Under the pieces are notes generated by a model. It made no database searches, had not been told where the DNA came from, and saw only the letters and a program-made list of their open reading frames with translations. Source: a virus. From it: DNA of 43,619 nucleotides. The stretch lies in the IMG/VR virus record IMGVR_UViG_3300042545_001684, positions 1-43,619 of that record; one strand, written 5' to 3'. Positions 37,601 to 43,619 of this stretch are shown in pieces; the first letter of the stretch is position 1; every line of letters begins with the position of its first letter. Made by a program: the position numbers and the translations under genes.

Positions 37601-37918
37601 TAGATTTTCTAAACCATTTTGGTTCTTGGCGAGAAGGACTAAGTGGAAAAAGTTAACATCAAGTGGGCCAATACGATCTTTCTTAGCCTTCTTATCATGT
37701 CTATCTAATGCCAAATAGCCTTCTACGCCAAGTATTGGTTTGATGCCCTTTGCTTTTGCAAGACGATGCAGTTCTCTATGCCCAGATAAGGTCCCGTGAT
37801 CTGTGATAGCCAGTGCTGGCATACCAAGTTCAACTGCTCGGTCAACGTATTCTTCTGGAGTAGCAACACCATCCATTAAGGAAAAGTGTGTATGGACATG
37901 CAAACCAACGTAGTTCAT
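34643..37918 (-). CDS. DNA polymerase III alpha subunit, DnaE type (1091 aa)
   Basis: N-terminal PHP domain (HVHTHFSLMDG, ITDHGTLSG, DCHHSD). The C-family palm has GPGRGSAAGS at 379-388 and PDIDSD at 420-425 holding two catalytic Asp. Finger and thumb motifs include YQEQVMQA, GGMSMSEADKVRKIIGKK and HAGYSFNKSHAVAYS, and the C-terminus has an OB-type fold. Slightly shorter than bacterial DnaE (about 1160 aa). Main replicative polymerase of the phage; its start follows the SSB-like stop by 4 bases. No separate proofreading exonuclease or clamp was recognised. Confidence 0.93.
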   Translation of the reverse strand: MNYVGLHVHTHFSLMDGVATPEEYVDRAVELGMPALAITDHGTLSGHRELHRLAKAKGIKPILGVEGYLALDRHDKKAKKDRIGPLDVNFFHLVLLAKNQNGLENLNKINEVAWTEGFHSKPRFDFEILDKHGDDIIVLSACQGGIIAKAIEHEEYAFAKEKMSWFKNRFGDDFYVELMPHNPKSINDQLVALAKAFNVKTVVTPDCHHSDPSQKEIQEMMLLLNTHGKVEKDSTFEKSKKHENMMERLDYLYGADRKMSFRSFDIHLLSYEEMKSAMAEQGHVDEEMFTSTLEIMNKIEDYDVKSGLDLLPVQYLNPDKELKDLAMQGLVDHKLDKNEEYILRLEEELKVIQDKSFAPYFLVVRNMLNWAKKEDIMVGPGRGSAAGSLLCYALGITDIDPIKHGLLFFRFINPERNDFPDIDSDIQDTRRDEVKDYLVRQYRHVASIATFMQFNNKNIVKDVSRVLNIPLADANKVNKQIDTWEEYCTSKSSAWFREKYPEVEIYGEQLRGRIKGTGIHAAGVVTSKDPIFRYAPMETRSVTGSDDRIPVVAVDMGEAENIGLIKIDALGLKTLTVIKNCIDIIKEREGTKIDPLKIDMEDANVYNMLSDGYTKGVFQCEAAPYTNLLVKMRVKNLDELAASNALVRPGAANTIGKDYIAIKHGRQNPDYKHEVLKKITEDTYGCILYQEQVMQACVSLGGMSMSEADKVRKIIGKKKDAKEFDEFKDRFVSGASKFISPNVALDLWHDFEAHAGYSFNKSHAVAYSTLSYWTAWLKYYYPLEFMYSLLKNEKDKDARTEYLIEAKRMGISVKLPHINESDIDFKIEGKGIRFGLSGIKFISDKIAEKYMAARPFNSYAQLEEFTFTKGNGVNSRALQALRIIGAATFSDQPRNDQEVKENLYEYLNLPEFNMSIPQHYYAYIQDACDYEEQGSFIMMGMIKSIKRGTGWSRVEFLDKTGSVGIFDEENTSIETGRTYLILVSDNRIVSSVPVDEIKESKSALVKFLNYKMLPFKEGESMAISFKPRMTKAGKKMASLVIADAGRDLHSIVVFPTAFAKAYMTIEEGKVYTVKTGKTKDGTVTLEDITSA

Positions 37919-37921
37919 CTA

Positions 37922-38575
37922 TTACCAGTCAGCGTTTGCTGATGATGTTGATGGACCATCAAAGCCTAGATAAAAGGCTTCTTGTTCAGCATAAGGAATT
38001 TTGTTAAGAGCCTTCTCTAGTGGGAATGGCTCTACACCTGTCCAATCAAATGGTTCCTTATCTGGTGCACTTGGAATAAGAGTGTAACTTGTTTCAGTAC
38101 CCTGACCATTACGCTTTACCTTCCAAGTAAGATTTGAAATGCTTCCTGTCTCAAGAGCATATTCACGAATAGTGTTAAATGCAGATTGCTTGCTTACACC
38201 CATTGACCAAATAGACACATATGGTGCTTCAATGCCATCATCTACAAGAACATTGCAATAGAAACGCAGACGAGCTCTCCAGCCAGCCTTCATGTCTTTA
38301 CGATGCATCTCTTCAGCCCAGTCACGGCCTTCTGTATCCATAGTATCTACAGCCTTGCGCTTATAGTCTTTTGGATTTGTGTGCTCTGAAACAACAAGAG
38401 CTAAACCACGAGCCTCATTATAATTTGCTGAGTCTTCGTCAAGTTCTTCAATGAAACGAATTTTTACTGCTTGTCCGTCAGCTAACTTTAGCCAACGAAC
38501 TTTTGTTCCCGTACCTTCATACTTAGGCTTGTCAACTAGGGCATTTATATCTTTTAGACCTCTTACGATTGCCAT
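37922..38575 (-). CDS. Putative ssDNA-binding protein (217 aa)
   Basis: Between primase and polymerase. It has a beta-rich central region with aromatic and basic residues (GWRARLRFYCNVLV, PYVSIWSMG, LTWKVKRNG) compatible with an OB fold of gp32/gp2.5 type. The acidic/polar C-terminus ends in Trp (ANADW), which recalls the interaction tails of SSBs. No sequence signature settles it. AAGGAG precedes the ATG. Confidence 0.55.
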   Translation of the reverse strand: MAIVRGLKDINALVDKPKYEGTGTKVRWLKLADGQAVKIRFIEELDEDSANYNEARGLALVVSEHTNPKDYKRKAVDTMDTEGRDWAEEMHRKDMKAGWRARLRFYCNVLVDDGIEAPYVSIWSMGVSKQSAFNTIREYALETGSISNLTWKVKRNGQGTETSYTLIPSAPDKEPFDWTGVEPFPLEKALNKIPYAEQEAFYLGFDGPSTSSANADW

Positions 38576-38604
38576 TTATTTTCTCCTTATATTTTGTATG
38601 TATT

Positions 38605-39528
38605 TTATTTTAGCATAGCAGCAATAGAATTGTCAAATGAAAACTCAAGTTTCTTAATAGCTTCATCATTCATATCGCCAATATCCTTATATTTTTTATC
38701 TATGTTTGTTATTGTTACAAGGCTTCCTAATTTTTCAACTAGTTTATCTTTCATTATAGATCCAGCCTCGTCATTGTCTGCAATAAGTACAATATTGTTA
38801 AAGTACTTTTCTAATAATCTGATTTGTGATACAGATACATTAGCACCCAGAGTAGCAACTGCTGGGAATCCTACTTGATCAAGTCTTATAGCATCAAAAG
38901 ATGATTCAACTACATAGACTGTTGATGATGTTTTAATCCTGTGTAAGTTAAAAAGAATTTTACTTTTTGCAAGTCCTGGAGTGTTTTTAAATTCTTTACC
39001 CTCAATTGTTCTAGCAACAAATCCAATACACATTCCATCTGGTGTTGACATTGGGATAGTTACTGAATCTTGTTTTTCTGAATATCCTAAATTAAATTTT
39101 ATCACAGAGTCTTTTGTAATACTGCGACCTTCAAAATATCTCATTGCTCTTGGTGATTCAATTGCCTGATTATTTAATCTTTTAATTAAAAGCTCATCAT
39201 ACTGAACAAAATCTGCTGGAGTATATAATGTTTTATCTATTAAAGAAGCAATATTTGTTTCTTGCTGTTTGCTTGAAATATATCTTACGGTTTCAAAGTA
39301 TGTTCTACCAGACATAAACATAATTAGTTCAATTAAGTTTTTAGTTGTTTGACATCCAAAACAAAAAAACAATCCAGACTCTTTGGAAACTTCTCCAGCA
39401 GGTGTGCGATTATTGTTATGGTATGGGCAAAATATAATAAAGTCAGATCCAAACTCTGCCTCAATGTCAATTCCAGCACCGTTTAGTACTCTGCGTATTT
39501 GTTCTTCTGAGTATAAATCTTTATGCAT
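38605..39528 (-). CDS. DnaG-type primase (307 aa)
   Basis: Zinc-binding domain CPYH (C34, H37) with CFGC (C56, C59), then a Toprim catalytic domain: E208 in VVESSFDAI, ATLGANVS, and DND at 251-253 in IADNDEAG. It makes RNA primers for the DnaE-type polymerase. Shorter than bacterial DnaG (about 580 aa) because the helicase-binding domain is missing or reduced. I start at ATG 39528, which overlaps the helicase stop (ATGCATAA), rather than 16 codons upstream. Confidence 0.9.
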   Translation of the reverse strand: MHKDLYSEEQIRRVLNGAGIDIEAEFGSDFIIFCPYHNNNRTPAGEVSKESGLFFCFGCQTTKNLIELIMFMSGRTYFETVRYISSKQQETNIASLIDKTLYTPADFVQYDELLIKRLNNQAIESPRAMRYFEGRSITKDSVIKFNLGYSEKQDSVTIPMSTPDGMCIGFVARTIEGKEFKNTPGLAKSKILFNLHRIKTSSTVYVVESSFDAIRLDQVGFPAVATLGANVSVSQIRLLEKYFNNIVLIADNDEAGSIMKDKLVEKLGSLVTITNIDKKYKDIGDMNDEAIKKLEFSFDNSIAAMLK

Positions 39529-40747
39529 TTTTATCTTCAAAGTCTTTATAGCGATAATATCCTTTATCAAAATCACACTGAACTAAAAAGTCTCCCATAA
39601 AACCATTACGATTTTTTCTAAATGCACACTCAATAATGTCACTATTAGCTGAACGGCCTAGCGCAAGAACCCAATCAGCATCATAGGCAATTTGTCTAGA
39701 CCATGCTGTTTGAGCCAGTGTAGGGACTGTAGACAAGTCTTTGACGTCATCTGGTGTTGCAGAGGATATAGCAATAATAGGAACTTCTTCACTAATAGCC
39801 ATAAGCTTTAGTTCACGAGATAGATTCTTCATCTTTACCGTTTCATTGTCAGCTTTTTGGTTTGGCGACATTAATTGTAAATAATCTACCACAACAAAAT
39901 CAGGTTTGTATTGATCAATTTTTCCACGAATAACTGATGGAGTAACTTCTCCACCGTTATCGTTTGAAATAATATGAAATGGTGGACGACCATCAAGCTT
40001 TGAAGCATGCCACTTTTTCATCATATCTAACTCAACTTCACCATTTGATAGTTTTCTGTGAGACCATAAACCTTCACCCATAATTGTATAGGCACGATTA
40101 CGAACTTCTGTTTCACTCATTTCAAGAGAAATAATAAGTGGTGTCTTTCCTTGTTTCCATGCCTGAACAGCAAAATATAAAGCCATCCATGACTTTCCAA
40201 TTCCAGGATATGCAAGGAATACTCCAAGTTGTCCAGGCATAATTCCAGAAGGCAGATAGTTATCAAATCCTGGCAATCCAGTTTTAATTCCACGCTTTCC
40301 TAAAGCATTGTCTGCTTTTACTTGCTCAAAGTATGCAATAGCAGAATCAATATCAATTGCATCAATATCACGAATAGCCGATGTATTCTTTTTTAGTTCT
40401 GAAGTCTTTGTAATAATTTGTTCAAGTGCTGTAACCCCTTGCCCAGACTGAACCTCTCCTGCTGCAGATCTAAGAATATCCTTAAGACTATCGTTTAAGT
40501 ATTCTGCTTGAAGTTCTTCTAGGTGGTGTTTTGTTGCTCCTACTCCACTGACTGGAATAAAGTCTCTAAATTTTTCTACAACTAAATTTGTTGGTGGTAC
40601 TGTGCCATTATTTTCTGAATACAGCCTAATAAAATTCCAAACATCTTTGTGGCTTCTTAATAGTACTTCTACATTTGCTTGCAATAATACATGAACTTGT
40701 TTATCTTCAAGTACTGCAGATATTACCTTAGCCTCTGTATTATTCAC
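39521..40747 (-). CDS. DnaB-family replicative helicase (408 aa)
   Basis: RecA-like core with Walker A YPGIGKS at 180-186, SLEMSETEV (H1a-type), Walker B FVVVDYLQLM and a C-terminal FRKNRNGFMG, all typical of DnaB. The N-terminal 130 residues are a short helical domain. Starts at GTG, overlapping the previous gene by 8 bases. Forms the 5'-3' helicase ring at the fork. Confidence 0.92.
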   Translation of the reverse strand: MNNTEAKVISAVLEDKQVHVLLQANVEVLLRSHKDVWNFIRLYSENNGTVPPTNLVVEKFRDFIPVSGVGATKHHLEELQAEYLNDSLKDILRSAAGEVQSGQGVTALEQIITKTSELKKNTSAIRDIDAIDIDSAIAYFEQVKADNALGKRGIKTGLPGFDNYLPSGIMPGQLGVFLAYPGIGKSWMALYFAVQAWKQGKTPLIISLEMSETEVRNRAYTIMGEGLWSHRKLSNGEVELDMMKKWHASKLDGRPPFHIISNDNGGEVTPSVIRGKIDQYKPDFVVVDYLQLMSPNQKADNETVKMKNLSRELKLMAISEEVPIIAISSATPDDVKDLSTVPTLAQTAWSRQIAYDADWVLALGRSANSDIIECAFRKNRNGFMGDFLVQCDFDKGYYRYKDFEDKNA

Positions 40748-41048
40748 TTAACCACTCTTTCGCTTTTGCTCTTAATTCTTTTCTTTGTTTAATATCTTGC
40801 TCTACTTCTATCTTACCATTAAGAATTTTTTCTGCGTTGTATGCAAAATAATTCCAGCTAGGTTCTTGTGCAACACTAAAATAATACTCTAGTAAATCAT
40901 AGCAAGCACTAATTCCATAGGACTCAACTAAAGCATCTGAAGACCACTGCTCTACATTTAAATTCATGTTTGACTTGCGCTCATACTTTTTAGTATAAAG
41001 CTTGTTAAAGCGACTGAGCAAAGCCATTCTGTCTTTGCGTTCAGCCAT
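40740..41048 (-). CDS. 102-aa protein upstream of DnaB, possible helicase loader
   Basis: Helical, basic at the N-terminus (MAERKDRMALLSRFNKLY) with a central LVESYGISACYDLLEYYF segment. Overlaps the helicase start. Position and size could fit a helicase loader or accessory factor, but there is no ATPase motif and no family is recognised. Confidence 0.5.
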   Translation of the reverse strand: MAERKDRMALLSRFNKLYTKKYERKSNMNLNVEQWSSDALVESYGISACYDLLEYYFSVAQEPSWNYFAYNAEKILNGKIEVEQDIKQRKELRAKAKEWLSE

Positions 41049-41254
41049 TATTCTTCTAGTTCAGCCTTAGCTTCATTAATCTTTGAAGCAAGCTTATCTT
41101 CAACAAACTTGTAAACTCTTTCAAACGCCTGATCTACATTTTCACCTTCTCGCTTTGAGTCAATAATTCCAAGATCAAGCCTCAATGACTGAAAGTTTCC
41201 AAGGTTAAGCGTATATCCAAGTGTTACATTAATCTTTGTTTCTTCGTTATTCAT
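41048..41254 (-). CDS. 68-aa hypothetical protein
   Basis: I start at ATG 41254 (MNNEETKINV...), which has GGGGGG just upstream; a longer frame from 41287 lies inside the previous gene. Two beta strands (INVTLGYTLN, LRLDLGII), then an acidic helix. No family. Stop overlaps the next start (TAATG). Confidence 0.55.
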   Translation of the reverse strand: MNNEETKINVTLGYTLNLGNFQSLRLDLGIIDSKREGENVDQAFERVYKFVEDKLASKINEAKAELEE

Positions 41255-41268
41255 GTGCCCCCCAAGGC

Positions 41269-41811
41269 TTAAATGCTTTCGCTCCAAGTAGGAATAAACC
41301 TACCATCTTCTGTCTTCGTATATGTAAGTATACCGTCTCCCATTCGCCTTGTCAATTCTTGGCTAGTTGGAGTCATGTTATTTGTTATTAATTTGTCTTT
41401 TCTTGGTTGTCCAATATGTATAGTAGAAAGTATAGCACGGATATCTCTTACTTGAGATTCTGAATAATACGATCTAATTCTAAACCCACGTTCCCCATTA
41501 AGCTTTGCTCCTATTGGTGGAGGTATCATTCCTGACTTCATTAACTTAGGCATGTATTTTCTATGTCTATTGACAAGTACTGCAGTTTCTGCTACAGTAT
41601 ATGCTCTTTCTCTATTCCGACGAAAATCAGAACGCAAACATGTTTCAAATCTATCTTGAGTTATATTATAAAAAGAAACCATTCCAGTAGATCTTGAGCT
41701 ATGATGAAATCTAACTAAATCATTATTAAGAAACCAAATTTTTTGATTTCCTTTAATTATAGCTTCGTTATTGTATTCTTCGCTCTGTATTTTTCCTTTA
41801 GCAGTAGCCAT
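41269..41811 (-). CDS. MerR-like helix-turn-helix protein (180 aa)
   Basis: RAYTVAETAVLVNRHRKYMPKLM (about 88-112), then IPPPIGAKLNGERGFRIRSYYSESQV and RDIRAIL fit a winged MerR-type DNA-binding domain with the wing around GERGFRI. The N-terminal about 80 residues have no known motif. GGGAGGG before the ATG. Encoded at the head of the replication genes; could act as regulator or origin-binding factor. Confidence 0.65.
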   Translation of the reverse strand: MATAKGKIQSEEYNNEAIIKGNQKIWFLNNDLVRFHHSSRSTGMVSFYNITQDRFETCLRSDFRRNRERAYTVAETAVLVNRHRKYMPKLMKSGMIPPPIGAKLNGERGFRIRSYYSESQVRDIRAILSTIHIGQPRKDKLITNNMTPTSQELTRRMGDGILTYTKTEDGRFIPTWSESI

Positions 41812-41948
41812 CTGCCCTCCCTACTGTCTTGCGGTGGATGATAAAATTTTCTATCCCCACAGCCAATACAATATGTCTCAATATGGTTTTCAGATGTGTG
41901 TTGCCTATCAATGAATATTTTTCCATTGCATCTTTTACAAACATTCAT
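41757..41948 (-). CDS. 63-aa zinc-ribbon protein
   Basis: CKRC at residues 4-7 and CIGC at 27-30 make a four-Cys ribbon, followed by a basic C-terminal helix. It overlaps the MerR-like gene by 55 bases, and its ATG follows the upstream stop directly (TAAATGAATG). Confidence 0.65.
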   Translation of the reverse strand: MNVCKRCNGKIFIDRQHTSENHIETYCIGCGDRKFYHPPQDSREGRWLLLKEKYRAKNTITKL

Positions 41949-42389
41949 TTAGTTTGGTATGCCGATAATTATTAAATGAACTGCTAAAGAAAGATCTCCA
42001 GATGCTCCGTATCTTACTATTCCTTCAACCTTACTTGTTGTTACAGCCTTTAAAATTACTGTTACGTTTTGTCCCGCTGGTGTTCCACCAATGTTGTATG
42101 GAGTTGCTGAAACAATTGGTGAATATTTAAAATCATCAAATGTAAATGAAAAAGAAACTTCTGATGCTGCAGTAACTGTAGTATTATTTGCTACTTGAAC
42201 ATATCCACCAACAATTTTAGTTTCTGAGGTTTTTACACTTTGTTGTCCAGAAACCCCATTATTAATAGTAGAGTAGTTGTATGTAGCAGAAGAAATTTGC
42301 GTTGACAAATCATTAACCGTTTCTGCTAGTTGATAGATGTATGTTACATCTAGTGGTTGCCCTCTTTCGGGTAGTGGTATTTTTGCCAT
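41949..42389 (-). CDS. Virion/tail-type structural protein (146 aa)
   Basis: N-terminal LPERGQPLDVTYIYQLAETVNDLSTQI is an amphipathic helix typical of trimeric fibre or tail proteins. The remaining 100 residues are Ser/Thr/Val-rich beta strands without Cys. AGGAGGA before the ATG suggests high late expression. No named family; the virion role is inferred from composition and from similar neighbours to the right. Confidence 0.55.
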   Translation of the reverse strand: MAKIPLPERGQPLDVTYIYQLAETVNDLSTQISSATYNYSTINNGVSGQQSVKTSETKIVGGYVQVANNTTVTAASEVSFSFTFDDFKYSPIVSATPYNIGGTPAGQNVTVILKAVTTSKVEGIVRYGASGDLSLAVHLIIIGIPN

Positions 42390-42407
42390 TATCTTCCTCC
42401 TATAACA

Positions 42408-42908
42408 TTATATCGTATGTGGACCATCTGTGTATACCTTTAAAAAATCTGAATCTCTGCTAATTGGATTACCTCGTAAATATATTTCAGTAGTAAGTCT
42501 GTTTGGTTGTGATGCTTGTACTATTCCATTAATTGTGTACGTACTAGGAACTGGAAAAGAAATACTGTTTCCTTGTATTCTTTGTAGATATATCCAATCT
42601 CCTCCATCGTTTCTATCATATTTTACCCAAACATCATATTCACTAGCTTGTCTTATTTCGTTACCGCTTTTAAGAATACTCACTGCATCCCATGCCTGTT
42701 GAGCAATTGATCCATTTTTATTAAAACTTATATTATTAGACACAAAGGTATAATTTGGCTGTATTAAAAATGTTGGGGACCAATGAGAAGTTCTATTTTT
42801 GTCTTCAGATACTATTCTGTATCTTACGTTATATCCTTCTATTGAAGAATCAATTGACGGAAGATCGGCATTTAATATTGTTGCTTTTTTAATTCCTATG
42901 TCTGCCAT
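42408..42908 (-). CDS. Virion/tail-type structural protein (166 aa)
   Basis: Beta-rich with YNVRYRIVSEDKNRTSHWSP, which is fibronectin-III-like (a Y-x-V-R-Y-R strand followed by an S-x-W-S-P segment). DVWVKYDRNDGG is a second strand pair. Tail or fibre accessory proteins often carry such domains. Start overlaps the upstream stop (TAATG). Confidence 0.55.
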   Translation of the reverse strand: MADIGIKKATILNADLPSIDSSIEGYNVRYRIVSEDKNRTSHWSPTFLIQPNYTFVSNNISFNKNGSIAQQAWDAVSILKSGNEIRQASEYDVWVKYDRNDGGDWIYLQRIQGNSISFPVPSTYTINGIVQASQPNRLTTEIYLRGNPISRDSDFLKVYTDGPHTI

Positions 42909-43619
42909 TACGAAACACCTATTGAAAATCTAAACTCAACATAATTTGCAGTATTAGGAGATTTTACAATTGTAGTCTCATCATTATTTTTAATTACTGA
43001 GTATCCAGTTAAACCATAGAGTGCATTTACAGTAGAAACATTTTCTATTCTCATTGCATCTAAAGCAACATAATAGTTTCCTGATACTGCGTTACTGACT
43101 ATGGCGCTTGCATAAACCTTAATAACAGATACTGCATTCCAATTAAAACCAGCTGTTGTGTATAGCTCTTGTAGTTTTTTAGTAACTACATGATATCTAT
43201 TGTTGTCAAAATCATATTGTCCTGTACCAACTCCTTTGACCATATCTACCTCAAACCTTGCGCTCTCTCCAGAGCCTGATGTATCTGATGATGAAAACTC
43301 AACCAAAACTCTAACTTTATCGGGAGATGAGCCAGTTGTTCCATTTTTGTTTACTACAGACAAAGCAAGTTTAAGTTCATCTGTTGGTGAATTTTTTGTA
43401 AAATCTACCTGTGTTCCAGTTAAATGAATATGGTTTGATCCACTTTCAATATAAAAATGTGTTACAGTTGTTGATCCTCCAGATACGTAAGTTCCAACTT
43501 GACTACTTAAAAGTGTAAACTTTGTTGTGGTTGGTATAGTAGATACAACTCCAGTTATGTTGTAGTTATTTGGATTAATTCCTGTTACTGTTACGCTATC
43601 TCCTATTGTTAAATTGTGT
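42908..43619 (-). CDS. Virion/tail-type protein, 5' end beyond window (partial, at least 236 aa)
   Basis: The frame is open through the right edge: upstream of the apparent TTG at 43363 it continues without a stop to base 43619, reading HNLTIGDSVTVTGINPNNYN and further beta-rich text. The TTG is therefore an internal codon. The Gly/Asn-Y-N and V-V-S-T-I-P-T-T pattern is typical of short repeated beta modules in phage tail proteins. C-terminal part has FSSSDTSGSGESARFEVD. Function beyond virion component unknown. Confidence 0.6.
   Translation of the reverse strand, partial: HNLTIGDSVTVTGINPNNYNITGVVSTIPTTTKFTLLSSQVGTYVSGGSTTVTHFYIESGSNHIHLTGTQVDFTKNSPTDELKLALSVVNKNGTTGSSPDKVRVLVEFSSSDTSGSGESARFEVDMVKGVGTGQYDFDNNRYHVVTKKLQELYTTAGFNWNAVSVIKVYASAIVSNAVSGNYYVALDAMRIENVSTVNALYGLTGYSVIKNNDETTIVKSPNTANYVEFRFSIGVS

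Overview
The window looks like about 43.6 kb of an AT-rich tailed double-stranded DNA phage (Caudoviricetes). It carries large and small terminase genes, an endolysin with holin-like neighbours, virion-type proteins and a phage-encoded replisome. An actinobacterial host is suggested by a WhiB-type iron-sulfur regulator, an FmdB-type zinc ribbon, a small zinc protein of a type common in Actinobacteria, and many apparently leaderless genes. My best inference is a phage of AT-rich aquatic Actinobacteria. The host is not proven by the sequence alone.

Layout. (a) 1-5750, plus strand: very small genes (28-96 aa, often zinc-binding or single-membrane-span), then a cassette of two sulfotransferases, a conserved phage protein and a flavin-dependent halogenase, then more zinc-finger mini-proteins. 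(b) 5753-5994: three tRNA genes, Met/Ile2(CAT), Asn(GTT) and Arg(TCT). (c) 5996-7048, minus: a virion-associated-type protein. (d) 7159-12870, plus: a tightly overlapping seven-gene operon of glycosyltransferases, a sugar-nucleotide epimerase and two methyltransferases, facing a convergent glycosyltransferase (12859-13545). (e) 13609-28288, minus: accessory and lysis genes. These include XapX, a luciferase-like (SsuD-type) protein, WhiB, thioredoxin, a nuclease, FmdB, a 2OG-Fe(II) oxygenase, endolysin, HNH, Hsp20, a secreted HEXXH metallopeptidase, a proteasome/HslV-like N-terminal-threonine hydrolase, two holin-like proteins and two large secreted proteins. (f) 28306-31996, minus: terminase subunits, DUF3310 and a RuvC-like resolvase. 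(g) 31983-41948, minus: Cas4-like nuclease, RecA/UvsX-like recombinase, DnaE-type polymerase, a putative ssDNA-binding protein, DnaG primase, DnaB helicase and a MerR-like regulator. (h) 41949-43619, minus: virion/tail-type proteins. The last one is open at its 5' end and continues past the right edge.

How the parts may work together. The phage carries most of its own replication and recombination machinery, plus packaging and lysis. Around this core is a large accessory set that would modify small molecules or glycans (halogenation, sulfation, glycosylation, methylation, hydroxylation) and proteins (Thr protease, Hsp20, thioredoxin, secreted protease). A recurring regulatory design is visible. 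At nine genes a -10 hexamer, usually with an extended TGn or a TTGAC-type -35 box at 17 bp, ends exactly 6 bases before the ATG, which predicts transcripts that begin at the start codon. Other operons (glycan operon, Hsp20, Thr protease, Cas4-like) have a short leader with a strong Shine-Dalgarno.

No CRISPR array, insertion sequence, integrase or attachment site was recognised. There is no gene-free stretch longer than about 300 bases. Several genes were located by hand from the raw sequence because they are only 28-59 codons long.
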